Of a stretch of DNA of 64,000 nt, positions 38,970 to 48,431 are shown piece by piece; position 1 is the stretch's first letter; each line of letters begins with the position of its first letter. The position numbers and the translations under genes were made by a program. The DNA is taken from positions 620,001-684,000 of the forward strand of contig CALSTO010000001.1 of the NCBI GenBank assembly GCA_943789295.1. The letters are read 5' to 3'. The stretch is from MAG-121220-bin8 sp002700465 (GTDB lineage Bacteria; Bacteroidota; Bacteroidia; Flavobacteriales; Flavobacteriaceae). The notes below the pieces were generated by a model. The model was given only the letters and a program-made list of their open reading frames with translations. It was not told where the DNA came from and ran no database searches.

Positions 38970-40148
38970 ATGAAATATTTTTTACTTCCACTAACTATAT
39001 TTTTAATCTCTTGTAATATGGATGTTAATGATCAACATTGGCAAAAAGGGAATTTACATACACATTCGTTTTGGAGTGATGGGGATGATTTCCCAGAGAT
39101 GATAATTGACTGGTATAAGGAAAATGATTACCAATTCATTGCTCTCTCTGATCATAATACAATTGCTAATGATAATGATTATTGGTACAGACTTAAACAG
39201 TCAGATTTAAAAAACAAAACTTTTGAAAAATATAAAAAAAGGTTTGGAGATTGGGTTGAATCTAAAAACGATTCTACTGGATTTTACGTAAGGTTAAAAA
39301 CTTTTGATGAATATAAAACTAAACTTGATGATTTAAATTCATTTCTTATCATTAGATCTGAGGAGGTTACGACTGGATTTGAAAATAAACCAGTACATAT
39401 TAATGTAACTAACATAAAAGAAAAAATCGATCCCTTTAAGGGAAACTCTGTGCTTGATATAATGCAAAAAACTATTGATGCGGTCAATGAACAAAGACAA
39501 AAGTTTAATATTCCAATGTTTGCTCATATTAATCATCCAAATTTTGGATATGGAATTAATGTAGAGGATTTAAAAAAATTAAATGGTGAAAGATTTTTTG
39601 AAGTATATAATGGACATCCTGCTGTTCATAACGAGGGTGATGATTTACATATTGATCTTGAAACCATGTGGGATTTAATTAATATTTCATATTACGATAA
39701 TAACAAGCCTTTATTATTAGGTATTGCCACAGATGATAGTCATAATTACCATCAAAGATCTACAAGCCTGAGTAATACAGGAAGAGGTTGGGTTATGGTT
39801 AACTCAAAAGAAATTAAAACCCAGAGTTTAATTGAGGCAATGGAATCAGGAAGTTTTTATTCATCATCTGGAATAGAATTAAAAAAAGTTAAACATAATA
39901 ATAAAAGGTTTGTAGTTGAAATTGAACCAAATAAAGGAGTTAATTATGAAATTTCTTTTATTGGATATAGAAAAGGGAGCTCTCAAGTTCAGATTTTAAA
40001 AAGAGTTAAAGGGAACTCAGCTAATTATATTTTTAATAAAAACGATTTATTTGTTAGAGCAAAAATTAGTTCGGATCAAATAAAAACTAATCCATATGTT
40101 ATAGGAGAAACTACTCAGGCTTGGACTCAGCCAGTAATTGTTAACTAA
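38970..40148 (+). CDS. PHP-domain lipoprotein (metal-dependent phosphoesterase-like)
   Basis: Lipobox ISC with Cys15. The PHP motifs are clear: KGNLHTHSFWSDG (residues about 26-38), FIALSDHNT near 54, a glutamate segment IIRSEEVTTG and FAHINHPN near 187, ATDDSHNY near 253. These residues bind a multi-metal centre. A C-terminal beta domain follows from about residue 300. Its extracytoplasmic location is unlike histidinol phosphatase or DNA polymerase PHP domains; similar lipoproteins occur beside glycan enzymes. It lies 26 bases after the FMO gene and 21 bases before GH76. Confidence 0.82.
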   Translation: MKYFLLPLTIFLISCNMDVNDQHWQKGNLHTHSFWSDGDDFPEMIIDWYKENDYQFIALSDHNTIANDNDYWYRLKQSDLKNKTFEKYKKRFGDWVESKNDSTGFYVRLKTFDEYKTKLDDLNSFLIIRSEEVTTGFENKPVHINVTNIKEKIDPFKGNSVLDIMQKTIDAVNEQRQKFNIPMFAHINHPNFGYGINVEDLKKLNGERFFEVYNGHPAVHNEGDDLHIDLETMWDLINISYYDNNKPLLLGIATDDSHNYHQRSTSLSNTGRGWVMVNSKEIKTQSLIEAMESGSFYSSSGIELKKVKHNNKRFVVEIEPNKGVNYEISFIGYRKGSSQVQILKRVKGNSANYIFNKNDLFVRAKISSDQIKTNPYVIGETTQAWTQPVIVN

Positions 40149-40169
40149 TAATAATTTTAATAGTCATTA

Positions 40170-41255
40170 ATGAAAAAATTGATTGTTTTTATTTGTTTAC
40201 TATCCCTTATTTCGTGTAAAAATGATAATAATTATCAATTATATGCTAAAACTACTTTAGACACCCTTCAAAACTGGTATAGTGTAGAAACAGGCTTGTA
40301 TGAAACCACAAGTTGGTGGAACGCTGCTAATGCACTTACGGCAATCATTGATTATTCCAAAATAACTGGATCAAAAGATTATTTACATGTTATTGACAAT
40401 TCTTTTGAAAAATGTAAAGAATTTGAAGTAGAAATGCCAGATCCTAATAATAATTGGATTTGTAAAAATTTTATTAATGATTATTACGATGATGAAGGTT
40501 GGTGGATTTTAGCTTGGATAAAAGCTTATGAATTAACAAAAAATGAAAAATATCTTAAAATGGCACGTATAACATTTTCTGATATGGCTTTAGGTTGGGA
40601 CAACATATGCGGTGGTGGAATATATTGGAAAAAACCCAACATTGGAAAGTCTGCTGTTCAAAATGAATTGTTTTTGCTTGCAGCTATAAGATTACATCAA
40701 AAGGGCGAAAGGCAAGTTCTTGGAAAGAGCTATATGGATTGGGCTTTAATTACTTACAGTTGGTTTATTAGTTCTGGAATGATTAATGAAAAATATCTTA
40801 TTGAAAATGGATTAGACAAGAATTGTAAACTCAACAAAGGTAATTTCCATACTTACAATCAGGGCATAATTTTAAGTGGATTAGTTGAGTTTTATAAAGT
40901 TAAAAATGATAAATTTTTTTTAGATCTAGCTCATAAAATTGCAAATGCAACTTTAACAAATTTAATATATGACAATGGGGTTTTAAAAGATCCAAAGGAA
41001 CCAAATTTAAATGGAGATGCTTCTCAGTTTAAAGGAATATTTATGAGAAACCTAGGTTTTTTGTATTCAATATCTCCAAAAAAAGAATATAAAGAATTTA
41101 TAATAAAAAATGCTAATTCTATTTGGTTAAATGCTAGAAATAAAAAAACAAATGAAATAGGAGTTGTTTGGAATAGATCTCCTTTAAAAGCTGATGCTTC
41201 ACGTCAAAGTTCAGCTCTGGATGCATTTAATGCTGCAATGATAGTTAGTGAATAG
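40170..41255 (+). CDS. GH76 alpha-1,6-mannanase-like lipoprotein
   Basis: Predicted endo-alpha-1,6-mannanase acting on yeast-type mannan or related mannosides. Lipobox ISC with Cys16. An alpha/alpha-barrel with the catalytic aspartate pair in FINDYYDDEGWWILAWIKAYE near residue 104, followed by CGGGIYWKK near 147, AVQNELFLLAAIRLH near 163 and TYNQGIILSGL near 228, as in GH76. 361 residues, one domain. Paired with the GH81 gene downstream, it suggests fungal or algal wall material containing both mannan and beta-1,3-glucan. Confidence 0.88.
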   Translation: MKKLIVFICLLSLISCKNDNNYQLYAKTTLDTLQNWYSVETGLYETTSWWNAANALTAIIDYSKITGSKDYLHVIDNSFEKCKEFEVEMPDPNNNWICKNFINDYYDDEGWWILAWIKAYELTKNEKYLKMARITFSDMALGWDNICGGGIYWKKPNIGKSAVQNELFLLAAIRLHQKGERQVLGKSYMDWALITYSWFISSGMINEKYLIENGLDKNCKLNKGNFHTYNQGIILSGLVEFYKVKNDKFFLDLAHKIANATLTNLIYDNGVLKDPKEPNLNGDASQFKGIFMRNLGFLYSISPKKEYKEFIIKNANSIWLNARNKKTNEIGVVWNRSPLKADASRQSSALDAFNAAMIVSE

Positions 41256-41422
41256 ATTATTTATTTATGAAAAATAGTTCTATTTAACTATACATTGGAC
41301 TTACATTAGCAATTGTTAAATATATTATACTCTGTAAACAATTATTTAACAGATTGAAATATAATTATTTACTGTATAGGTTTTATATCTAAATTATTAA
41401 TGTATTACTATTATATTTAAAT

Positions 41423-44400
41423 ATGAACAATTTTAATTTATTTAAATTTCTTTTAATATTTTTTCTTTTTTCTTTTTTTTCATATTCTCAAACAAATCTT
41501 GGTTCTGGAAGTTATACAACAAGTTTTCCTGGAACTGATTCAGCAGGCAGAAATGAATTCCCATCTGGATCTCCACAATTAACTGGAAATGCTGCAAATA
41601 AACCTGTGCCCACTAATGACTGGTGGTCTAAACTGGTGAGAGAAGATCATGCGGATAATTTGTTCAATTATCCAATGACAATGAAAACTACAAACAATGG
41701 GCTAATTGTTACTTATATTCCTTGGGGAGTTATTGGAGATAATAAAGCTATTCAAGTTGGATTAGTTGGTTTAGAATCAAATAAAACTAAAGTTTCAGAT
41801 CATTCAGATTGGACAGTTACTATGAATTGGGATGATGGAGATAGAAAAATGACTGCAACGTCGGGAATAGGAATGCCATTTATTTATTTTGAAAAGCAAT
41901 CAAATCATGATGTTGAAATTATTGTTAATAGTGGAGATGTAACGATTAATAATGAAATCATGACAGTTGAAAACGCTAGTAGTGGAGCAGATTTTGTTAT
42001 ATACGCTCCGTCCGGAAGTTCATGGAAATCTGAGGGAACTAAATATTCATCAGATTTAAATAATAAAAATTATTGGTCAGTTTTAATGCTTCCTCAATCA
42101 ACCTCAAATATTTCACAAGAAGCAGAATCATTTAAGGATTTTGCTTATATATTTCCTGTCAATACTAAAACTAGTTGGAGTTACGACATAAATTCTTCAA
42201 TTGTAACAACGGATTTTGAGATTGAATCATCGACAAAAGAAGGTTCAAATTCAATTTTTTTGCAAGGACTATTACCACATCAATGGGATAATTTATCAAG
42301 TGATAGTCAAAAACCTAATTTTAAAAACTATTCCACTGTTAGGGGGGAATTAAGAACTTTGAGGGGAAATAAATTTACAGTTAAAAATAAATTTTCAGGA
42401 ATATTATCTACCCTTCCGTATTTAAATCAATATAGTGATTCATATAATCCAGGTGAATTGGATGATAAGATTAGACAGATTGAAAATAACAAATTAGATT
42501 CATGGACAGATTCTTATAATGAAGGTCAGATGATGAATAGATTAGTTCAAACTGCAAGAATAGCTGATGAAATTGGAAATACTGATTCAAGAAATAAAAT
42601 TATAAATACAGTAAAAGAAAGACTTGAAGATTGGCTAACTTATGAGTCAGGTGAAAAAGCCTTTTTATTTTATTATAATAGTGAATGGTCTACTTTAATT
42701 GGATACCCGGCTGGCCATGGACAAGATTTAAATATTAATGATCATCATTTTCATTGGGGATATTTTATACATGCAGCATCTTTTTTACAACAATTTGACC
42801 CTGAATGGGTAGAGAAATGGGGTCCAATGATTAATTTTCTTATAAGGGATGCAGCATCAACAGACAGATCAGACACGAAATTTCCTTTTTTAAGAAATTT
42901 TAGTCCTTATGCCGGTCATTCTTGGGCAAATGGATTTGCTTCATTTCCAGCAGGAAATGATCAAGAGTCGACTTCTGAGAGTATGCAGTTTAATTCTTCT
43001 TTAATTCATTGGGGGACAATAACTGGTCAAGATGAAATTAGAGATTTAGGGATTTATCTTTACACTACTGAAAATACATCAATTAACGAATATTGGTTTG
43101 ACACTAAAGAACGTAATTTTAAACCAGATCAAAATTATGGTTTAGTGTCCAGAGTATGGGGAAATTCCTATGACAATGGTACATTTTGGACTTCTGATAT
43201 CACTGCTTCTTATGGAATTGAATTTTATCCAATTCATGGTGGTTCATTTTATCTTGGGAAAGACAAGGATTATGTTGAAAAAATTTGGAGTGAAATAGAA
43301 AACAATACAGCTATTCTTAATCCTGATTCTGATAATCCTAATTTATGGTATGATACTTTTTGGAAATTCTTGGCTTTAATTGATCCAGAAAAATCAATAA
43401 ATCTTTATGACAAGTCACCAAATAGAAATTTGAAATTTGGAATTTCAGATGCTCAGACATATTACTGGTTACATTCACTAAATGGTATTGGTTTAATTGA
43501 TTCTAATATTACTGCTGATTATCCAATTGCATCAGTGTTTTTAAAAAATGATGTTAAAACATATGTCGCGCATAATTATTCCGAAGAAGAGATCAATGTA
43601 AAATATTCAGACGGATTTGTTCTAAAAGTTCCGGCTCGTGAACTTATTACCAACAGATCAATTAATGTTGAAGGTGAATTAACATCAACTTATAATCAAG
43701 TTTATGCAAACGGAAAAATAGATTTAAATTTGATAGCTGATGGATTTGAGTTAAGTAAAGTTGATTTTTTTAAAGACGGCGAGCTAATTGGTTCTGATAA
43801 TGAGATTCCTTATGAACTAACAACATCAAATCTAGAAATTGGAAATCATCGTTTTTTTGCAAAAATGTATAAAAATGATGCTTACGAACTTTCAAATGTT
43901 GTGAAAGTTCAAGTTGGTGAACAATTTCCGTATAATGATAACACACATAAGATTCCTGGAACAATTGAAGCAGGTCACTATGACTATTTTGAAGGAGGTA
44001 TTGGTCAGGGTATTTCTTATGATGATTTAACACAAAGTAATAATGGAAATTTTAGAACAATTGAATATGTAGACTCTAGTGTTGTTGACAATGAAGGAGC
44101 GACTGTTGGATGGATTGGAGCAGGTGAATGGTTAGAGTACAGTATAAGTGTTTCTCAATCTGGATATTATAATATGGAATATAGATATGCCTCAGATAAT
44201 CCTAACGGTGGAGGACCATTTCAATTAGAAATTGATGATGTTCCTATTTCTAACAAGTTGGAAGTTTCTTCAACAGATTCATGGGATGACTTTATGTCTA
44301 AAACTATTAATGATATTCCAATTAGAAAGGGAGAGCATGTATTGAAAATTAAGTTTGAAAGTGGAGAATTTAATTTAGGAAAATTAACTTTTACCCGGAC

Positions 44401-46732
44401 TAAAGACCTACCGTATTCGGTACCGCTTGCAAATGCTGGTCAAAACAAAACTGTTGTAATTCCTGAGACTACAACAAGACTTGATGGCAGCTTATCTATT
44501 TATGATGGAACTAATGAATTAATTTTTAATTGGACTCAAATTTATGGGCCTTCTAAGGCTGAGTTTGATGACAACACTTTGGTTAAACCTACTATTTCAA
44601 ATTTGTTGGAAGGTGTTTATAAATTCAAATTAAATTTAAGCGACGGTTCATACTCAGATTCAGATGAAGTTTATATAATAGTTAATCAAACAGGAAATAA
44701 TCTTCCGTCGGTTAAACTTGAAAATCCAATTAATAATTCATATTACAAGGAAAATGAATCTATTTTCATAAGTGCAATAGCATCCGATTTAGATGGAACT
44801 ATAGAAAAAGTTCAATTTTATAAAAATGATGAATTATTAAATGAAGATTTTGAATCTCCTTATGAGTATAGTTGGGAAAACATCGAAATAGGCACTTATG
44901 AAATAACGGCAAAAGCTATTGATAATGATCAAGGGTTAACTAGTTCCAATAAAAGAGTAGTTAATGTTGAAGAAGTTAAGAGTTGTATAGTTACCGGATC
45001 TGATGCTCAGCAAGGTCAGTTTAGTGCTGGTTATAAAGCCACTTTTGAAACAGTAGGAAATGATGTTACTGTAACATTCGAGTTATTTGATACGGACAAG
45101 AATGGTGTAGTAGCTTATTTGTGGCAAGAAGATCCATTTAAAGAATATGAGCTTAAACAACTTACGGGACAGGTATTTAGTAGAACAATTACAGGTTTGA
45201 ATCAAGGAGATAATTTAAGTTATGCTTGTAAATTTGCATTTAGTGGAGGTCAAGCGGTAACTAAATACATTCAGTATACAGTTGGATCAGATTGTAGTAA
45301 TGAGAATGATATTGATCCTCCTACAAATTTTACATCTGAATTAGGAGAAATTACTTCAAATTCTGTTGGTTTTATAGTTAATGCTGATGATAATTCAGGA
45401 GAAGTTATCTATTCAGTTAAGTTGGGTAATCAAGAAAAACAATTTAAGAAGGAATCATCGACTGAAAGCGAAATTATCTGGTCAGGATTAAATCCTGAGA
45501 CTAATTATAGCTTTAGTTTAAAAGCAAAAGATCCTAGTGGAAATTTAAGTTCTAAGGTTTATAACTATAATGTTAAAACTAAAAAAAGTAATAATACTTC
45601 ATGCTCTGGTCAATTATCAAATTCACAACAAGGTTCATTTGATATTGGATTTAAATATTTGTTTAAAACATCAGGATCAGATGTTACTATGGAATTTGAG
45701 TTATTAGATAATAAGTCTGATTTAATTGCATATGCTTGGAAACAATCCCCTTTTGGTGAAACTCAAATGTCAAAAATTTCTGAAAATAAATTTAGTTTAA
45801 CAATAACTGACCAAACTATTGGCGAAAATATTAGCTATGCATGTAAATTTGCTTTTGCAGGTGGATTAGCTGTAACTCCATATTTAACATACAAGGTTGG
45901 TGATAACTGTTTACCTGATAATGATAACGACGGAGTAACTGATTCACAGGATCAATGCCCAGACACACCCGAAAACACTACAGTTGATGTTAACGGTTGT
46001 CCTGTTTTCACATTGCCTTTAGACAACAACAAGGTGTCAGTTACTAGCGCGAGTTGTATTGGTAATACTGACGGATCGATAGGACTTAGTATTGAGGACG
46101 ACAGTTATAATTACACTGTTACTGTAACAGGTCAAGACGATCCTATTTCGTTAGGCGCAGAGACAAAGACAGCTTCAGTCACTGGCCTTGGCACAGGTAC
46201 TTACACGGTTTGCTTTAAAGTTGACGGTCAAGACGCCTACGAGCAGTGTTTTGAAGTTAATATTGGAGAACCTAAAGCCTTAAGCGCCTTTATAGATGTG
46301 GATAATGATAATAGAACTACTAGCATACAGCTAAGCGGTTCTTCTTCTTACAATGTAGAAGTTAACGGTCAGCGCTTTGATGTGAAAGGAGACAGGTTTA
46401 CAACCAGTCTTCCGTCGGGTCTTAGTATTATTAAGATCAGCACAGACTTAGACTGTCAAGGTATAATAGAAAGAGAGATCTTTATCTCAGAAGACATATT
46501 GTATTACCCTAATCCAACACTAGGAGATGTTAATGTATATGTAAATGGAGAAGACAGTAAAGTAACAATGAGCGTGTTTAGCTCAAAAGGAGATCTAATC
46601 TTCACAAGAGAACAAGAGATACAATCGACTAGAAAAACAGATTTAGATCTGGGTGGTGTTCCAGCAGGTACTTACTTAGTAACCTTGGACGGACCAACAG
46701 TTAGAAAAACATTTAAAATAGTAAAACGATGA
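41423..46732 (+). CDS. Modular GH81 endo-beta-1,3-glucanase (laminarinase) with T9SS tag
   Basis: Secreted 1769-residue enzyme cleaving beta-1,3-glucan such as laminarin. Signal peptide to about residue 22; GH81 domain about 25-750 with PTNDWWSKL, IGYPAGHGQDLNINDHHFHWGYF (about 428-448), SPYAGHSWANG and NDQESTSESMQFN (about 512-523). Then a CBM6-like domain (TIEAGHYDYFEGG, about 848-993), a PKD/K319-like domain (ANAGQNKTVV), an Ig-like domain (VKLENPINNSYY), two copies of a beta-glucan-binding-like module (starting near 1189 and 1394, each with ISYACKFAF/LSYACKFAF) around an FN3 domain, a type 3 thrombospondin stretch and the T9SS module. Full length and intact; likely cell-surface or released. 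Confidence 0.92.
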   Translation: MNNFNLFKFLLIFFLFSFFSYSQTNLGSGSYTTSFPGTDSAGRNEFPSGSPQLTGNAANKPVPTNDWWSKLVREDHADNLFNYPMTMKTTNNGLIVTYIPWGVIGDNKAIQVGLVGLESNKTKVSDHSDWTVTMNWDDGDRKMTATSGIGMPFIYFEKQSNHDVEIIVNSGDVTINNEIMTVENASSGADFVIYAPSGSSWKSEGTKYSSDLNNKNYWSVLMLPQSTSNISQEAESFKDFAYIFPVNTKTSWSYDINSSIVTTDFEIESSTKEGSNSIFLQGLLPHQWDNLSSDSQKPNFKNYSTVRGELRTLRGNKFTVKNKFSGILSTLPYLNQYSDSYNPGELDDKIRQIENNKLDSWTDSYNEGQMMNRLVQTARIADEIGNTDSRNKIINTVKERLEDWLTYESGEKAFLFYYNSEWSTLIGYPAGHGQDLNINDHHFHWGYFIHAASFLQQFDPEWVEKWGPMINFLIRDAASTDRSDTKFPFLRNFSPYAGHSWANGFASFPAGNDQESTSESMQFNSSLIHWGTITGQDEIRDLGIYLYTTENTSINEYWFDTKERNFKPDQNYGLVSRVWGNSYDNGTFWTSDITASYGIEFYPIHGGSFYLGKDKDYVEKIWSEIENNTAILNPDSDNPNLWYDTFWKFLALIDPEKSINLYDKSPNRNLKFGISDAQTYYWLHSLNGIGLIDSNITADYPIASVFLKNDVKTYVAHNYSEEEINVKYSDGFVLKVPARELITNRSINVEGELTSTYNQVYANGKIDLNLIADGFELSKVDFFKDGELIGSDNEIPYELTTSNLEIGNHRFFAKMYKNDAYELSNVVKVQVGEQFPYNDNTHKIPGTIEAGHYDYFEGGIGQGISYDDLTQSNNGNFRTIEYVDSSVVDNEGATVGWIGAGEWLEYSISVSQSGYYNMEYRYASDNPNGGGPFQLEIDDVPISNKLEVSSTDSWDDFMSKTINDIPIRKGEHVLKIKFESGEFNLGKLTFTRTKDLPYSVPLANAGQNKTVVIPETTTRLDGSLSIYDGTNELIFNWTQIYGPSKAEFDDNTLVKPTISNLLEGVYKFKLNLSDGSYSDSDEVYIIVNQTGNNLPSVKLENPINNSYYKENESIFISAIASDLDGTIEKVQFYKNDELLNEDFESPYEYSWENIEIGTYEITAKAIDNDQGLTSSNKRVVNVEEVKSCIVTGSDAQQGQFSAGYKATFETVGNDVTVTFELFDTDKNGVVAYLWQEDPFKEYELKQLTGQVFSRTITGLNQGDNLSYACKFAFSGGQAVTKYIQYTVGSDCSNENDIDPPTNFTSELGEITSNSVGFIVNADDNSGEVIYSVKLGNQEKQFKKESSTESEIIWSGLNPETNYSFSLKAKDPSGNLSSKVYNYNVKTKKSNNTSCSGQLSNSQQGSFDIGFKYLFKTSGSDVTMEFELLDNKSDLIAYAWKQSPFGETQMSKISENKFSLTITDQTIGENISYACKFAFAGGLAVTPYLTYKVGDNCLPDNDNDGVTDSQDQCPDTPENTTVDVNGCPVFTLPLDNNKVSVTSASCIGNTDGSIGLSIEDDSYNYTVTVTGQDDPISLGAETKTASVTGLGTGTYTVCFKVDGQDAYEQCFEVNIGEPKALSAFIDVDNDNRTTSIQLSGSSSYNVEVNGQRFDVKGDRFTTSLPSGLSIIKISTDLDCQGIIEREIFISEDILYYPNPTLGDVNVYVNGEDSKVTMSVFSSKGDLIFTREQEIQSTRKTDLDLGGVPAGTYLVTLDGPTVRKTFKIVKR

Positions 46733-46749
46733 GAAACGAGATATTAAAA
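45980..46749 (+). repeat. T9SS C-terminal cassette, copy 2
   Basis: In-frame partner of copy 1 (27665-28434): same length, no gaps, identical protein. Ten of the roughly 14 silent differences fall in the first 150 bp, the rest being nearly identical, a gradient expected from gene conversion. The match ends 17 bases past the GH81 stop, inside the start of the following small ORF. Confidence 0.9.
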
Positions 46750-46776
46750 TACTTTAGTTTTCTGTTTTTATTTTAA
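46729..46776 (+). other. Tail peptide ORF after cassette copy 2 (MRNEILKYFSFLFLF)
   Basis: A 15-codon ORF overlapping the GH81 stop as ATGA. It reads like the first half of a signal peptide and stops at TAA. Its KYFSFLF segment also appears at the start of the broken lipoprotein at 62885 (MEKYFSFLFTLLLLSC). I read it as the truncated head of a lipoprotein gene that normally follows the cassette. Confidence 0.5.
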
Positions 46777-46801
46777 CTTAGTATAAGTTAAAAAAATATT
46801 C

Positions 46802-48421
46802 ATGACACAATCTTTCGATTATATTATAATTGGAGCAGGTTCTGCAGGTTGTGTTTTAGCAAATCGTTTATCTAAAAACCCAAACAATTCAGTTTTGTTA
46901 TTAGAAGCAGGTGGTCCAGATTCTAATATGAATATTCATATTCCAGGGGCCTACTTAAAAATTCATAAAAGTAAGCAGGATTGGGGTTTTTGGACTGAAA
47001 AGCAGAAAAATGTTTTAAATAGAAAAATATATTTACCCAGAGGTAAAACACTTGGTGGTAGTAGTTCTACAAATGCTATGGCATATGTAAGAGGAAATGC
47101 CGAAGATTACAATGCTTGGGCAGAACTTGGTAATAAAGGATGGGGTTATAAAGACATTCTTCCGTTTTTTAAAAAATCAGAAAGTCATCAGCAAATTGAT
47201 AAAGTTGATTCTGATTTTCATGGAAACTCTGGAGAATTAGCTGTAACTCTACCTACCAGATTTAAGACGCCTTACGTTGATGGATTTATTTCAGCCTGTA
47301 TGAATAATGGAATTTCTAAAAATGATGATTACAATGGAATTGTTCAAGAAGGTGCAGGTTTAGTTCATAGTACAATTAAAAATGGAAAAAGACATAGTGG
47401 AGCAGTTGCATTTTTAAAACCTATTTTACAAAGATCCAATTTAACCACTATAACAAATGCAAAAGTTTGTAAGATAATTTTAAAAGAAAATGTAGCTGTT
47501 GGTGTAGAGTACATGAAAGGATCAAAAAAAAATCAAATAAATGCAAATCAAGAAATAATAGTTTCTGCTGGAACTTTTCAATCTCCACAACTACTAATGT
47601 TATCTGGAATTGGAGATTCTTCAGAATTAAATAAACATGGAATAGAATGTTTACATGATTTAAAAGGTGTGGGAAAGAACCTACAGGATCATTTGTTTTA
47701 TCCAATTTGTGCTCAATCCAAAACAAATAAAGGTATAAATCATTATATATCTCCTTTAAAACAACTCAAAGCGGCTTGGAATTATTTTGTAAACAAAAAA
47801 GGAGTTTTTTGTGCAGGTCCTTTAGAGGGAATGGCTTTTTTTGACCTTAATCAAAATGGTGGAAAAGTAAATTTCCAATTACATTTTTCTCCAATTTGTA
47901 TTGATAATAAATATGGTTACGACGCTTATGATTTATATGACTATCCAAGAGTAGATGGTTTTACTATATTACCTACTTTACTACATCCTAAAAGCAGAGG
48001 GACAATTAGTCTTTCTTCATCAGACCCAAAAGATGCGCCAATAATTCAACCAAACTTTCTTGAAGATAAAGAAGACCTTGAGCAGCTGGTTAAAGGTGGG
48101 AAATTAGTATTTAAATTAATGAATGATGATGCATTAAGAAAACATACATTAAGGGACCGTCTTCCATTTGATCGTAACTCAGAGGATTCGCTTATTGAAC
48201 ATATTAAAAAGACCCTTGAAACTGTTTATCATCCTGTGGGAACTTGTAAAATGGGAGTTGATAGTATGGCTGTAGTAGATCCAATGTTAAAAGTTCATGG
48301 GATTTCTAATTTAAGAGTAGTTGATGCTTCTATAATGCCTTTAATTGTTTCAGGAAACACAAATGCACCTGTATATATGATTGCTGAGAAAGCAGCAGAT
48401 ATGATATTAAATAATTTTTAA
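46802..48421 (+). CDS. GMC-family FAD oxidoreductase (choline/sugar dehydrogenase-like)
   Basis: Oxidises an alcohol, choline or sugar hydroxyl using FAD. N-terminal YIIIGAGSAGCVLANRLS (FAD binding), PRGKTLGGSSSTNAMAYVRGN near residue 80 (GMC signature 1), SAGTFQSPQLLMLSGIG near 256 (signature 2), and the C-terminal active-site YHPVGTCKMG near 477 followed by RVVDASIMPLIVSGNTNAP. 539 residues, no signal peptide, so cytoplasmic. First gene of a tight nine-gene operon. The next gene, an NAD-type Gfo/Idh protein, could act on its product. Confidence 0.9.
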   Translation: MTQSFDYIIIGAGSAGCVLANRLSKNPNNSVLLLEAGGPDSNMNIHIPGAYLKIHKSKQDWGFWTEKQKNVLNRKIYLPRGKTLGGSSSTNAMAYVRGNAEDYNAWAELGNKGWGYKDILPFFKKSESHQQIDKVDSDFHGNSGELAVTLPTRFKTPYVDGFISACMNNGISKNDDYNGIVQEGAGLVHSTIKNGKRHSGAVAFLKPILQRSNLTTITNAKVCKIILKENVAVGVEYMKGSKKNQINANQEIIVSAGTFQSPQLLMLSGIGDSSELNKHGIECLHDLKGVGKNLQDHLFYPICAQSKTNKGINHYISPLKQLKAAWNYFVNKKGVFCAGPLEGMAFFDLNQNGGKVNFQLHFSPICIDNKYGYDAYDLYDYPRVDGFTILPTLLHPKSRGTISLSSSDPKDAPIIQPNFLEDKEDLEQLVKGGKLVFKLMNDDALRKHTLRDRLPFDRNSEDSLIEHIKKTLETVYHPVGTCKMGVDSMAVVDPMLKVHGISNLRVVDASIMPLIVSGNTNAPVYMIAEKAADMILNNF

Positions 48422-48431
48422 AATTAATAAC

